DNA of 64,000 nt from Actinomadura luzonensis (GTDB taxonomy: Bacteria > Actinomycetota > Actinomycetes > Streptosporangiales > Streptosporangiaceae), in assembly GCF_022664455.2 (NCBI RefSeq), contig NZ_JAKRKC020000001.1:5895001-5959000 (forward strand). The letters run 5' to 3'. The position numbers and the translations under genes were made by a program. Position 1 is the first letter of the stretch. Each line of letters begins with the position of its first letter. The notes beneath the pieces were generated by a model. That model did not search any database. It was not told where the DNA came from and saw only the letters and a list, made by a program, of their open reading frames with translations. Shown here in pieces: positions 33,932 to 43,413 of the stretch.

Positions 33932-36498
33932 GCGGCGGCCCGGCGCAGCAGTTCGAGGGTGCGCCGCAGGCCGGCCTCGTTGCCGAGGCTGCGGTAGATG
34001 TCCCTGGCCTGCTCCAGCGGCGCGACGGCGGCCCGCCGCCCGCCCGCGTCCAGGTGCGCCTCGCCCAGGTGGCGCAGGCTGCGCGCCATCCACCAGCGGT
34101 CCTGCAGCTCCTCGAAGCCCTCGACGGCGCGGCGCAGCTCCCGCTCCGCCTCCTCCGTGCGGCCCAGCCGGGACAGCGCCCGGCCCGCCGACACGGCGGT
34201 GCGCGCCACCCCCCACGAGTCGCCGAGCGCGGCCAGGATCTCCTCGGCCCGGCGCACCTGCTCCAGCTCGCGCGGCCCGCCCGCCGGGTCGCCCACCTCG
34301 CCCGCGGCCCGCAGGCAGCGCGCCTCCTCCCACAGCTCGCCGCGCTGCCGGAACAGCTCCGCCGCCCGGTCCAGGCTGGCGCCCGCCCGGGTGAACAGGC
34401 CGGCGGCGAGCCGCCGGTCGCCCTCGCGGTGCTCGCCCCGCGCCTGCGCGGCCAGCACCTCGCCGTAGACGCGCAACGTCTGGGCCTCGGAGTAGCGGTG
34501 GCCGCGGCTCTTGAAGACCCGCAGGGCGTCCTCCAGCAGCTCCCGCGCCTCCTCGGGCCGCCGTTCCGCCATCCGCAGCTCGGCCAGGTTGCGCTGGGTG
34601 CGGGCCATCCACCACGGGTCGTCCTCGCCCTTGAACGCGGCGATGGCCTCGATCAGGTAGCCCTGGGCCGGGTCGAGATGGCCGTCGCTGAACAGCGTCA
34701 TGCCGATCGTGCGCCTGGCGCGGGCCGCCCACCAGGTCTCGCCCAGCCCGGTGAAGGCGTCCAGCGCCTGCCTGGCCTCCTCCAGGGCGCGCTCGCGCAG
34801 GCCGAGGCCGCCGTGCACGGCGGCGGCGTCGAGCAGGGCGATGGCGAGGGCCCGCGCGTCGCCGGTGCGCCCGGCGGCGGCGCAGCCGAGCTCCGCGACC
34901 GCCTTCCAGTCGGCCCAGTAGGCGCGGAGCGAGTGGCACAGCGAGCAGAACGCGCGGGCCAGGCCCCAGGTCAGCTCCCACAGTTCGAGCCGGCCGGCGA
35001 GCTCGACCATGGCCAGCAGCGACAGGCGCTCGGCGTTGAGCCAGTCGCCGGCCCGGGCCTGTCCGGCGGGGCCGGCTAGGGACTGCCCGTCGGGGCCGGC
35101 CTGGCGGCCGCCCTTGCTCCAGTCCTGCGGCCAGCGGTTCTGGGCGGCCTCCTCGGCGCGGCGGCGGTAGCCGGAAAGGACGCGTTCCAGGGCGGCGCGG
35201 CGGCGGTCCGGCTCGTCCTGGCCGGACAGCTCGGCGGCGAAGACCCGCACCAGGTCGTGCAGGCGGTAGCGCATGGCGCCGGTCTGGTCGGTGCCCGAGC
35301 ACTCGGCGAGCTGGGCGTCGATGAGGGCTTCGAGCTGGTCGCCGCCCTCCAGGCCGGAGACGTCGAGCAGCTCGCCGGCCACCCAGCCGGGCACGTCGGG
35401 CGCGGGCACGGCGCTGAGCAGGCGCAGCAGGCGGCGTTGCATGCCGGTGCAGTCGTCGTAGCTGAGCTGCACCGACGCCCGCACGCTCGACTCGACGGCG
35501 GGGGCCAGTTCGAGCTGGTCGAGGCGGCGGCGGGTGTCGGCCAGGCGGCCCGCCATCTCGCGCAGCGTCCACTGCTCGCGGGTGGCCAGGCGGCCGCCGC
35601 AGATGCCGATCGCCAGCGGCAGGTGGTCGCACATCCGGACGATCTCCTTGGCGGCGTCGAGGTCGTCCACGACTCTCGCCCCGCCGGCCAGCCTGGCCAG
35701 CAGCTCGACGCCGTGCGCCTCGCTGAGCACGCCGAGGCGGGTGTCGTACGTGCCGCCGAGGAACAGCGGGGAGCGTGAGGTGACCAGCACCGCGCAGCCG
35801 GGCGCGTTCGGGATCAGCGGCCGGACCTGCTCGGCGTCGTGCGCGTTGTCCAGGCCGATGAGGATGCGGCGGCCCTTGGTCCAGGTCAGCCAGAGGTTGC
35901 GCAGCTCCTCCAGGCCGCCGGGATCGGTGGTGAGGCGCACGTCCAGGGCGCGCAGGAAGCCCGTCAGGACCTCTTCGGGGCGGACGGGGGCGTCCACGGT
36001 GCCACGCAGGTCGGCGTAGAGGCGGCCGTCGGGGAACCAGCCGGCGAGCTCCTGGCCGAAGCGGGTCATGAGGGCGGACTTGCCGACGCCGCCGCGGCCG
36101 TAGACGGAGATGACGAGCGGCGGCGCGAGGTCGCCCGCCCGGCGGCGGGCGGCGGCGACACGGCGCAGCTCGGCGAGGGCGTCGGCGCGCCCGGTGAAGT
36201 GCTCGAGGACGGGCGGCCACTGGTCGGGCGGCAGGCCGCCGGCGTCGCCGCCCGGGTCGCGGCGCCTCGGGGCCGACTCGGTGGTGGCCCAGGTGGTGAG
36301 GCCGACGAGCACGGCCGCGGCCACGGTGACGCCGATCTTGGCGAGCGGCGGGATGTCCCACTCGACGCTGGCGGTCAGGACGCTCGCCGCGGCGGCCGCC
36401 AGCCCGGCCGACACGGACGCCGCCCAGGGCACCTTCCGCCGCCTGGGCCGCGGCGTGTCGGGTAAGTGCCCGCTCTTGTCGGGAAGGTCCTCGCTCAC
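33928..36498 (-). CDS. Membrane-anchored STAND ATPase with TPR repeats
   Basis: 856 residues. Two hydrophobic segments (about 25-43 and 53-71) come first, then HFTGRADAL, an NB-ARC ATPase with Walker A GRGGVGKS (134-141), RILIGLDNA as Walker B, VTSRSP, and DHLPLAIGI. From about 440 to the end it is made of TPR-like helical repeats, several with a WWxAR pattern (ETWWAARAR, DPWWMARTQ, DRWWMARSL). No effector or DNA-binding domain is seen. The membrane helices ahead of the ATPase are less usual for AfsR-type proteins and suggest signalling at the membrane. Confidence 0.87.
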   Translation of the reverse strand: MSEDLPDKSGHLPDTPRPRRRKVPWAASVSAGLAAAAASVLTASVEWDIPPLAKIGVTVAAAVLVGLTTWATTESAPRRRDPGGDAGGLPPDQWPPVLEHFTGRADALAELRRVAAARRRAGDLAPPLVISVYGRGGVGKSALMTRFGQELAGWFPDGRLYADLRGTVDAPVRPEEVLTGFLRALDVRLTTDPGGLEELRNLWLTWTKGRRILIGLDNAHDAEQVRPLIPNAPGCAVLVTSRSPLFLGGTYDTRLGVLSEAHGVELLARLAGGARVVDDLDAAKEIVRMCDHLPLAIGICGGRLATREQWTLREMAGRLADTRRRLDQLELAPAVESSVRASVQLSYDDCTGMQRRLLRLLSAVPAPDVPGWVAGELLDVSGLEGGDQLEALIDAQLAECSGTDQTGAMRYRLHDLVRVFAAELSGQDEPDRRRAALERVLSGYRRRAEEAAQNRWPQDWSKGGRQAGPDGQSLAGPAGQARAGDWLNAERLSLLAMVELAGRLELWELTWGLARAFCSLCHSLRAYWADWKAVAELGCAAAGRTGDARALAIALLDAAAVHGGLGLRERALEEARQALDAFTGLGETWWAARARRTIGMTLFSDGHLDPAQGYLIEAIAAFKGEDDPWWMARTQRNLAELRMAERRPEEARELLEDALRVFKSRGHRYSEAQTLRVYGEVLAAQARGEHREGDRRLAAGLFTRAGASLDRAAELFRQRGELWEEARCLRAAGEVGDPAGGPRELEQVRRAEEILAALGDSWGVARTAVSAGRALSRLGRTEEAERELRRAVEGFEELQDRWWMARSLRHLGEAHLDAGGRRAAVAPLEQARDIYRSLGNEAGLRRTLELLRRAAA

Positions 36499-36562
36499 CC
36501 CGGCAACCCCTTCCTCCTCGGCCGGCCCGGCGTCCCACCGAGAAGGTAGCGCAGCGGTACGA

Positions 36563-36596
36563 CGGTCCCGCCCCCGTTCCGCCGGGGGCGGGACCG
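36563..36596. terminator. Strong hairpin, likely terminator of the M6 protease gene
   Basis: A perfect 13-bp stem (CGGTCCCGCCCCC at 36563-36575, complement at 36584-36596) with an 8-nt loop lies 46 bp past the M6 protease stop and upstream of the STAND/TPR gene. There is no U tract. Confidence 0.75.
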
Positions 36597-36607
36597 CCGC
36601 GGTCAGC

Positions 36608-36646
36608 GCCCGCCGTCAGTGCCCGCCGTCAGTGCCCGCCGTCAGA
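36608..36646. repeat. 13-bp tandem repeat, 3 copies, spanning a stop codon
   Basis: GCCCGCCGTCAGT at 36608 and 36621 and a one-base variant at 36634. The stop codon of the M6 protease (36642-36644) lies in the third copy. Confidence 0.95.
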
Positions 36647-38744
36647 GGCCGATGACGTGGCAGGTGGCGGTCATCGTCCTGGACGGGTCGCTCTCGGAGG
36701 TGGCGGTGAGCTTGACCTGCGCCAGGCGGTCGCCGCCCGAGGCGCGCACCGCGTTCACCGTCACGGTGTCGTGCTTGCCGAAGGCGACGGCGGCCAGGGC
36801 GTTCGGGACCTGGGCGGTCCAGCCCTTGCCCGTGACCTCGGCGCTCAGCCGGTAGACGTCGGAGCCGAGGTAGGCGCTGACGTCCTCGGGGTGCGCGCCC
36901 TGGGGCGGGGCCGCCCGGCCGGTGTTGAACAGCGGGAACTTGCAGGTGGAGACGTTCTTGCCGGTGGGGACGCCGGCGGCGGGCAGCAGCTTGACGCCGC
37001 GGCGCTGCGGGCCGGAGCCGTCGAGGGAGCGCACGGCCACCTTGTACGACAGCTCGCCCGCACGGTCGCGCTTCAGGTCCAGGACGTAGAAGTGCAGGCG
37101 GTTGGCCTGGTCCACGTACTCGTACTGGCTGCCGGAGCCGGTGCCGGCGTGGAAGAGGGCGTCGGAGAGCTGGCGGTAGTCGCCGATGGTGATCGGGACT
37201 TTGGTGCCGTCGGGCAGGACGTAGTCGGTCATGCCGATGTCCTGCGGGTTGGCGTCGATCACCCACTCGAACGGGGCGCTGGCCTGGTCCTTGGTCTTGG
37301 CCAGCAGCACGCCCGAGTCGGGGGTGAAGGAGTCGCTGCCCATGCGGTCCACGACCTCGATCGTGTAGTTGTTGTAGCCGCCGCCGTCGCAGAGCGGGTC
37401 GGCCCGGTCGCAGGAGCTGTTGTCCTGGCCGTCGAAGGCGACGTTCACGCCGGACAGCTCGCCCTGGCCCGGCTGCACGGCCCGGGCGACGACGTCGGCG
37501 ACGACCAGGCCGGAGTCGTCGAGCGCGGTGCGCGACAGGCGCAGCACGTTCTGCTCGTCCACCATGTTGAGCGCGACCTTGTTGCGCAGCATGTGCTGGG
37601 CGCCCATGGACGCGCCCGCGGTGGGCGGGATGAGCCAGCGCGAGTGGGGGCCGCCGGGGCCGTTGAAGCTGCCGCGGCTCAGCATCTCCCAGATGCCGGT
37701 GTAGGCCCGTTTCGGCGGCACCGCGTATGGGTTGTTGTAGTTGTCGGGGATGCCGAAGATGTGGCTCAGCTCATGGGCGTAGACCGCCATGCCTGAGCTC
37801 TCGGCCTGCACGGAGTCGACGCCGAAGCGGGCGTTGGGCCAGAAGTTGGAGCCGGCCTGCCAGGAGGTCCACTCGACGTAGCGGGTCTTCGACCAGTTGG
37901 GCAGGGCGGGGTCGTCCGGGCCCCATTCGTCGGGGACGTCCTCCTTCGCCGGGAACTTCATCATGCCGAACTCCTGCCAGGTGGACGACTCGTCCTGGCC
38001 GGCGCTGAGGTAGAAGACGAAGTCGAACTGGTCGGCGACCTCCTGGCCGACGGCGGCGAGCCAGGCGGCGTTGCCGTCGGCGCGCAGGTTCCTGGTGCAG
38101 GTGTCGCCCGCGGGGCAGGCGTCCCGCTGGTACTCCATGGCGTACTCGTGGTCCTTGCCCGGCATCGTGTACGGGCCGAACCCGGTCAGCTCCACCCCGA
38201 TCCGGCCGCCGGAGTCCTCCATCCAGTACTCGTGGATGGTGTGTCCCTTGTTGAGGTCGTTGGGGGTGTTGAGGAAGTCCTGATAGAACCGGGCGACCTG
38301 GTCGCGCGGCACGTCGTGGGCCTCGGCGCTGGGGTTGCCGTAGATCGTGGAGCTCTTGGGCTGGGTGACGACGAACGGCTGGTTGGGGTAGTCGAGCAGG
38401 ACGAGCGCGCCCTTGAAGGTGCGCTGCGAGCCCTTGACAGCCGGGTCGTTCCAGCGGGTGCCGGGCGGCTTCTTGTAGTCCGCCCACGTCATGTTGTCGG
38501 GGTTCTCCCAGTTCTGCGGGTCGATCGGCGCGATGCCGGCGGTGGGCCGGCCGCGCAGGGCCTGGGCGTCGTCCATCGAGGCGTCGAGCTGCCAGGGCTG
38601 CGTCTGCGGCCAGTGGTCTCGGCGCCAGGGGTGCTCAGGGTCGCTGGGGGGTGCGGCGGAAGCGGGGGTGGCCGCCACCAGCGTGACAGGAATCATCACG
38701 ATGGTCGCGAGCAGCCCCTTGAGGAGCTTCTTCGGGACAATCAC
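36642..38744 (-). CDS. Secreted M6-family metalloprotease
   Basis: 700 residues. A signal peptide (LLKGLLATIVMIPVTLVAAT then PASA) is followed by the M6 catalytic region with YAHELSHIFGIPDN, the HExxHxxGxxD zinc site of immune-inhibitor-A-like proteases. The C-terminal half has jelly-roll-like and Ig-like beta segments. It would be exported and degrade extracellular protein. The start is a GTG at 38744; the gene is divergent from the PucR regulator and followed by a strong hairpin. Confidence 0.92.
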   Translation of the reverse strand: MIVPKKLLKGLLATIVMIPVTLVAATPASAAPPSDPEHPWRRDHWPQTQPWQLDASMDDAQALRGRPTAGIAPIDPQNWENPDNMTWADYKKPPGTRWNDPAVKGSQRTFKGALVLLDYPNQPFVVTQPKSSTIYGNPSAEAHDVPRDQVARFYQDFLNTPNDLNKGHTIHEYWMEDSGGRIGVELTGFGPYTMPGKDHEYAMEYQRDACPAGDTCTRNLRADGNAAWLAAVGQEVADQFDFVFYLSAGQDESSTWQEFGMMKFPAKEDVPDEWGPDDPALPNWSKTRYVEWTSWQAGSNFWPNARFGVDSVQAESSGMAVYAHELSHIFGIPDNYNNPYAVPPKRAYTGIWEMLSRGSFNGPGGPHSRWLIPPTAGASMGAQHMLRNKVALNMVDEQNVLRLSRTALDDSGLVVADVVARAVQPGQGELSGVNVAFDGQDNSSCDRADPLCDGGGYNNYTIEVVDRMGSDSFTPDSGVLLAKTKDQASAPFEWVIDANPQDIGMTDYVLPDGTKVPITIGDYRQLSDALFHAGTGSGSQYEYVDQANRLHFYVLDLKRDRAGELSYKVAVRSLDGSGPQRRGVKLLPAAGVPTGKNVSTCKFPLFNTGRAAPPQGAHPEDVSAYLGSDVYRLSAEVTGKGWTAQVPNALAAVAFGKHDTVTVNAVRASGGDRLAQVKLTATSESDPSRTMTATCHVIGL

Positions 38745-38793
38745 GGCACGACGCTATAGACGTTGTTGACCCAGATCATCGCGCAGTTGTAGG

Positions 38794-38850
38794 GAAGACC
38801 CATAGCGACATGTCCTACAAACGCCGAAATTTCCAGGTAAAGGGGTCTTC
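38794..38850 (+). promoter_or_regulatory. Possible leader hairpin covering the pucR-like ribosome site
   Basis: GAAGACCC (38794-38801) is exactly complementary to GGGTCTTC (38843-38850), which includes part of the AGGGG ribosome site and ends at the GTG start. Pairing would hide the ribosome site. Only 8 bp of stem over a 41-nt loop, so weak alone. Confidence 0.3.
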
Positions 38851-39999
38851 GTGGCGGATCTCCAGCGGACCGTGGACGAGCTCGCCGCCCGTCTCGGCCG
38901 CCCCCTGCTGCTGGAGGACCGGGTGCAGCGCGTCGTGGCCTACAGCGAGCAGAACGGCGCCATGGACGACATCCGCCGCGACTCGATCCTGCGCCGGCGC
39001 ACCACGCCCGAGGTCCGCGCCTGGTTACGGTCGGCCGGCGTGCACGAGGCCCACGGGCCGATCCGCACCGCGGGCGCGCCGCACCTCGGCCTGCTGCCGC
39101 GGGTGTGCGTGCCGGTCCGGCACGCGGGCGGGCTGCTCGGCTTCCTGTGGTTCATCGACGCCGGCCCCGCCATGTCGGAGGCGCAGGTCGCCGCCGCCGC
39201 GGCCGCCGTCCCCGGCCTCGCGCTGGCGCTCTACCACGAGAGCCTGGCCTCGGAGCTGGCCTCGCACCGCGAGCTGGAGGCGGTCACCGGGCTGCTGCTC
39301 GGCGAGCCGGACGCGGCCAGGCAGCTCATCGAGGCGGGCGCGTTCCCGCAGGCGCGGGCGGTCACCGTACACGTGGCCAGGCCGCTCGCCGCGGAGCCGT
39401 CGGACCCGCTGCGGCTGGCGCTGGAGCAGGGGCTGCTGGCGCTGCGGCGGCGGCTGAGCGGGCACCATCCGCTGCACCTGGTCCGCTACGACCACGCGGT
39501 GCTGCTCACGGCCGGGCCCGCCCCGGCCGCCGACGAGCTGCACGCGGCCATGCCGGTGCCGGTGGTCGTCGGGGTGGGACGGGAGCGGCCGGCGCTGGCG
39601 GAGGCGCCCGGGTCGTACCGGGAGGCGCGGCACGCCGCCGAGGTCGCCGCGCGGGTGCCGGGCCTCGGCCGGACCGCGGAGTGGGCGCGGCTCGGCGTCT
39701 ACCGCATGCTCACCCACCTGCCCGCGCAGGAGCTCCACCCGGGGCTGGAGGAGCTGCTGGCCGACGCCCAGCACCTGCCGCTGCTGGAGACCCTGGAGAC
39801 GTACCTGGACCTGGCGGGCAGCGCGGTGGCCACGTCCCGGGCGCTGCGGCTGCACCGCACCTCGCTCTACTACCGGCTGCAACGGGTGGAGGAGCTGGCG
39901 CACACGGATCTGAAGGACGGCGAGGAGCGGCTGGCCCTGCACCTCAGCCTGAAGCTGGCGCGGCTGTCGGGACGCTACCTGCCTCGGGATTTGCCCTAG
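38851..39999 (+). CDS. PucR-family transcriptional regulator
   Basis: 382 residues. N-terminal GAF-like sensor region, a central GGDEF-like domain common to CdaR/PucR proteins, and the C-terminal PucR HTH: ETYLDLAGSAVATSRALRL then HRTSLYYRLQRVEEL. Such regulators often control purine or other small-molecule catabolism and respond to a ligand. The GTG start 38851 has AGGGG 6 bp upstream. The degenerate amidohydrolase gene follows on the same strand after 82 bp. Confidence 0.9.
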   Translation: MADLQRTVDELAARLGRPLLLEDRVQRVVAYSEQNGAMDDIRRDSILRRRTTPEVRAWLRSAGVHEAHGPIRTAGAPHLGLLPRVCVPVRHAGGLLGFLWFIDAGPAMSEAQVAAAAAAVPGLALALYHESLASELASHRELEAVTGLLLGEPDAARQLIEAGAFPQARAVTVHVARPLAAEPSDPLRLALEQGLLALRRRLSGHHPLHLVRYDHAVLLTAGPAPAADELHAAMPVPVVVGVGRERPALAEAPGSYREARHAAEVAARVPGLGRTAEWARLGVYRMLTHLPAQELHPGLEELLADAQHLPLLETLETYLDLAGSAVATSRALRLHRTSLYYRLQRVEELAHTDLKDGEERLALHLSLKLARLSGRYLPRDLP

Positions 40000-40081
40000 C
40001 CATTTGCCCGCTTCGACCTGATTGATTACCTGGCCCGGCTCACGTTTAATGCCGTGCAGGGCAACCGGACGGGGAGTGCTG

Positions 40082-41122
40082 ATGCCGCTGGCGACGCGTG
40101 CTGGACCGACGCCCGGACGTCCCGCCCGGCCGCCACGAGGACGGCGCGCGCCGGTCCCGGTCGTGCTCCACTCCGCGCCGCTCGTGCTGCCCGTCTGCGT
40201 CGAGCCGATCCGCGACGGCGCCGTGGTGGTGCGCGGCGACCGGGTGCTCCAGGTGGGGGCGCGGGCGGACCTGCTCGCCTACTTCCCCGTCACCGCCGAG
40301 CACCGCTGGCCGGGGATGATCGTGGCCGGGCCGGTGGACGCCCGCGCCGCCGGGGCGGCAGGGGAGCCGGGGGTGAGCGCGCGGGCCACGGTGGCGCGTG
40401 ACCTGAGCGATCCGGCCGCGCCGCCCGGCATCTCGTACGTCGAGGTGCGGAGCGCCGGCGAGCGGGAGTGGGAGGAGCGCGAGCGGGACGCGGTGATCAC
40501 CGCCATCCGCGAGGCGGAGCGGCCCTGCGTGGCCGGCCTCTCCGTGCGCACCCGGGACCCGCAGGTGCTGGAGGACGTGGCCGTGCTGGCCCGCACGTTC
40601 GGGCTGCGGCTGCTCGCCGACCTCGACGAGCACTCCCCCGCCGCCCTCGACGAGGCCGGGGTGCTCGGGCCGCTGTGCCACGTCACCTGCACCCGCCCGC
40701 TCGACCCCGGCGAGCGCAAGCTGCTCGCCCTGCGCGGCGCCGCGCTGGCCGTGACCCCCGCCCAGCCCGTCGCGGACGTGCTGGCCCTGCTGGAGGAGGG
40801 CAACGTCGTCGCGCTCGGCTGCCTCGGGCGGCCGGGCGGGCCCATCGGGCTCGCGGCGGAGGTGCGGCGGCGGGCCCGCGAGCTGGGCCTGCGGCAGCGC
40901 GGGCTGGACCGGCGGCTGGTGACCGCCGCGACGCTCGGCGGGGCCCGGGCGCTCGGCATGGACCGGGGGCCCGGCCGGATCGGGACGCTGGGTCCGGGGG
41001 CGCGGGCCGACTTCGCGGTGCACGACGCGCGCGGGCGTTACCCGTACGCGGCGCTGCTCGCCGGGCCGCCGTGCGCGGGCGCGGTGACCGGCGGCGAGGT
41101 CACCTGGGGGACGCCTCTGTAG
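40082..41122 (+). CDS. Amidohydrolase-like protein lacking metal ligands
   Basis: 346 residues. The C terminus is clearly that of a cytosine-deaminase/imidazolonepropionase-like amidohydrolase: TAATLGGARALGMD, GRIGTLGPGARADFAVHD. But the first metal motif, normally PGxxNxHxH, reads WPGMIVAGPVDAR (about 76-88), and the late Asp motif reads VALGCLGRPGG, so the HxH and Asp ligands appear absent. The protein is also short for the family. It may be a non-enzymatic relative or a decaying gene. The ATG 40082 has GGGGAG upstream. It lies downstream of the PucR gene. Confidence 0.72.
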   Translation: MPLATRAGPTPGRPARPPRGRRAPVPVVLHSAPLVLPVCVEPIRDGAVVVRGDRVLQVGARADLLAYFPVTAEHRWPGMIVAGPVDARAAGAAGEPGVSARATVARDLSDPAAPPGISYVEVRSAGEREWEERERDAVITAIREAERPCVAGLSVRTRDPQVLEDVAVLARTFGLRLLADLDEHSPAALDEAGVLGPLCHVTCTRPLDPGERKLLALRGAALAVTPAQPVADVLALLEEGNVVALGCLGRPGGPIGLAAEVRRRARELGLRQRGLDRRLVTAATLGGARALGMDRGPGRIGTLGPGARADFAVHDARGRYPYAALLAGPPCAGAVTGGEVTWGTPL

Positions 41123-41140
41123 CCGGGGCGGCGGGCAGGC

Positions 41141-41584
41141 TCAGGCGGGGCGGGACTCCGCCGCGCGGGCCGCCGCCTCCACGGTGTCCAGCAGGTCGCC
41201 CAGGTGCTCCCGCTGCTCCGCCGAGAGCACCGCGAACAGCTCCTCGCCCGCCCGCCTGCGCGCGTCGCGGGCCCGCTCGGCCGCCGCGCGGCCGGCGGCG
41301 GTGATCTCCACCAGCGTCGAGCGCCGGTTGCCCGGATCGGTGCGCCGGCGCACCAGCCCGGCCTCCTCCAGCGCGTCGACCACGGGGGTGAGCGAGCGCG
41401 GCACGATGCGCAGCTCCTCGGCCAGGCGCACCATGCGCAGCGGCCGGTCCGGCTCGGCGGCGAGCACCCGCAGCGCCCGTGCGTGGCTCGGGCTGAGCCC
41501 CAGCGGCTCCAGCCGTCGCAGGTATCCGTGCCGCAGCCGCCGGTTGACCAGGTGCATCAGCTCCGCCAGCTCCCTCTCACCCAT
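41141..41584 (-). CDS. MarR-family transcriptional regulator
   Basis: 147 residues with the winged helix of MarR: LSPSHARALRVLA, LRMVRLAEELRIVPRSLTPV (about residues 50-69), then the wing LVRRRTDPGNRRSTLVEIT. It is divergent from an ABC exporter gene (start 41653), 68 bp away, so it probably controls that exporter and itself, as many MarR proteins do with drug exporters. Confidence 0.92.
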   Translation of the reverse strand: MGERELAELMHLVNRRLRHGYLRRLEPLGLSPSHARALRVLAAEPDRPLRMVRLAEELRIVPRSLTPVVDALEEAGLVRRRTDPGNRRSTLVEITAAGRAAAERARDARRRAGEELFAVLSAEQREHLGDLLDTVEAAARAAESRPA

Positions 41585-41652
41585 GCAGATAGTTTAGCCG
41601 GAACAAATATGAGTTAACCTCTGTTTGAGTGGACATCTGAAAGGAGCACCAC

Positions 41653-43389
41653 TTGGCGGAGGAACGCCGGGCGCCGCTGCGGCGCATCATCACCCTGTTC
41701 CGCGCCTACCGTGGCCGGCTGGCCCTGGTGGGCTCGCTCATCCTGCTCTCCTCGCTGGTCTCGCTCGCCTCGCCGTTCCTGCTGCGCGAGGTGCTTGACG
41801 TCGCCATCCCGGCCAGGGACGCCGGCCTGCTGGCGCTGCTGTCCCTCGGCATGATCGCGGTGGCGGTCACCACCAGCGTGTTCGACGTGCTGCAGACGCT
41901 CATCTCCACCACGGTCGGCCAGCGGGTCATGCACGACCTGCGCATCGCCGTGTACGCCCACCTCCAGCGCATGTCGCTGGCCTTCTTCACCCGCACCAGG
42001 ACCGGCGAGGTGCAGTCGCGCATCGCCAACGACATCGGCGGCATGCAGGCGGTCGTCACCTCGACCGCCTCCTCGCTCATCTCGAACCTCACCACCGTGC
42101 TCGCCACGATCGTCGCCATGGTCGCGCTCGACTGGCGGCTGACGGTGATCTCGCTCCTGCTGCTGCCGGTGTTCGTGTGGATCAGCCGCAAGGTGGGGGC
42201 CGAGCGCAAGCGCATCACCGCCGACCGGCAGCGCAAGCTGGCCACGATCGCCTCGATGGTGCAGGAGTCGCTGTCGATCAGCGGCATCCTGCTCGGCCGC
42301 ACGATGGGCCGCTCCGACGCGCTGACCGAGCGCTTCGGCCGGTCCTCCGACGAGCTGGCCGACCTCGGCGTGCGTATGAGCATGTCGGGGCGGTGGCGGC
42401 AGGCGTCCATCCAGATCGTGATGGCCGCGATGCCGGCCGTGGTCTACTGGGCGGTCGGCTACACGGGGGCGATCTCGGTCGGCACGCTGGTGGCGTTCAC
42501 GACGCTGCAGACGAGCCTGTTCCGGCCGGCGGTGTCGCTGCTGCGGCTGGGCGTGGAGGTGCAGACCTCGCTGGCGCTGTTCGGGCGCATCTTCGAGTAC
42601 CTGGACCTGCCGATCGACATCCGGCCCGGCACCCGGACGCTGGAGCGGGTGCGCGGCGAGGTGCGCTTCGAGGGCGTCGAGTTCTCCTACGGCGACACGC
42701 CCACGCTGAGCGGCGTCGACCTCACCGTGCCCGCCGGGTCCAGCGTGGCCGTCGTGGGCGAGACGGGCGCGGGCAAGACCACGCTGAGCTACCTGCCGCC
42801 CCGCCTGTACGACGTCACCGGCGGCCGGGTGACGATCGACGGCGTGGACGTGCGCGAGCTGACGTTCGAGACGCTGAGCGCGACCGTCGGCGTGGTCTCC
42901 CAGGAGACCTACCTCTTCCACGCCTCGATCGCCGACAACCTGCGCTTCGCCAAGCCGGGCGCGAGCGACGAGGAGCTGGAGGCGGCGGCGCGGGCCGCGC
43001 GCATCCACGACCACATCGCCGCGCTGCCCGAGGGCTACGACACGCTGGTCGGCGAGCGCGGCTACCGGTTCTCCGGCGGCGAGAAGCAACGCCTGGCCAT
43101 CGCCCGCACGCTGCTGCGCGACCCGCCGGTGCTGATCCTCGACGAGGCCACGAGCGCCCTGGACACGCGCACCGAGCGGGCCGTGCAGGAGGCGCTGGAC
43201 GCCCTGGCCAGGGGCCGGACGACGATCACGATCGCGCACCGGCTGTCCACTGTGCGCGACGCCGACCAGATCGTGGTGCTCGACCAGGGCCGCGTCGCCG
43301 AGCGCGGCACCCACGAGGAGCTGATGGCCGCCGGCGGCCACTACGCGACGCTGGTCAGCCGGGACCGGCCGGAGCTGCTGTCCGCATAA
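41653..43389 (+). CDS. ABC exporter half-transporter (membrane and ATPase domains)
   Basis: 578 residues. Six membrane helices (about 20-310), then an ATPase with Walker A GETGAGKTT (about 372-380), Q-loop VSQETYLF, signature FSGGEKQRL (about 474-482), Walker B PVLILDEATSALD and the switch His in IAHRLSTV. MsbA/LmrA-like; acts as a dimer. It starts at TTG 41653 with AAGGAG 6 bp upstream. The substrate is unknown; MarR linkage suggests a toxic compound. One small oddity: the Walker A loop is followed by SYLPPRLYD where most have LIxRFYD. Confidence 0.93.
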   Translation: MAEERRAPLRRIITLFRAYRGRLALVGSLILLSSLVSLASPFLLREVLDVAIPARDAGLLALLSLGMIAVAVTTSVFDVLQTLISTTVGQRVMHDLRIAVYAHLQRMSLAFFTRTRTGEVQSRIANDIGGMQAVVTSTASSLISNLTTVLATIVAMVALDWRLTVISLLLLPVFVWISRKVGAERKRITADRQRKLATIASMVQESLSISGILLGRTMGRSDALTERFGRSSDELADLGVRMSMSGRWRQASIQIVMAAMPAVVYWAVGYTGAISVGTLVAFTTLQTSLFRPAVSLLRLGVEVQTSLALFGRIFEYLDLPIDIRPGTRTLERVRGEVRFEGVEFSYGDTPTLSGVDLTVPAGSSVAVVGETGAGKTTLSYLPPRLYDVTGGRVTIDGVDVRELTFETLSATVGVVSQETYLFHASIADNLRFAKPGASDEELEAAARAARIHDHIAALPEGYDTLVGERGYRFSGGEKQRLAIARTLLRDPPVLILDEATSALDTRTERAVQEALDALARGRTTITIAHRLSTVRDADQIVVLDQGRVAERGTHEELMAAGGHYATLVSRDRPELLSA

Positions 43390-43413
43390 CCGCGTTTTAA
43401 ACGTGTTCTGCCT

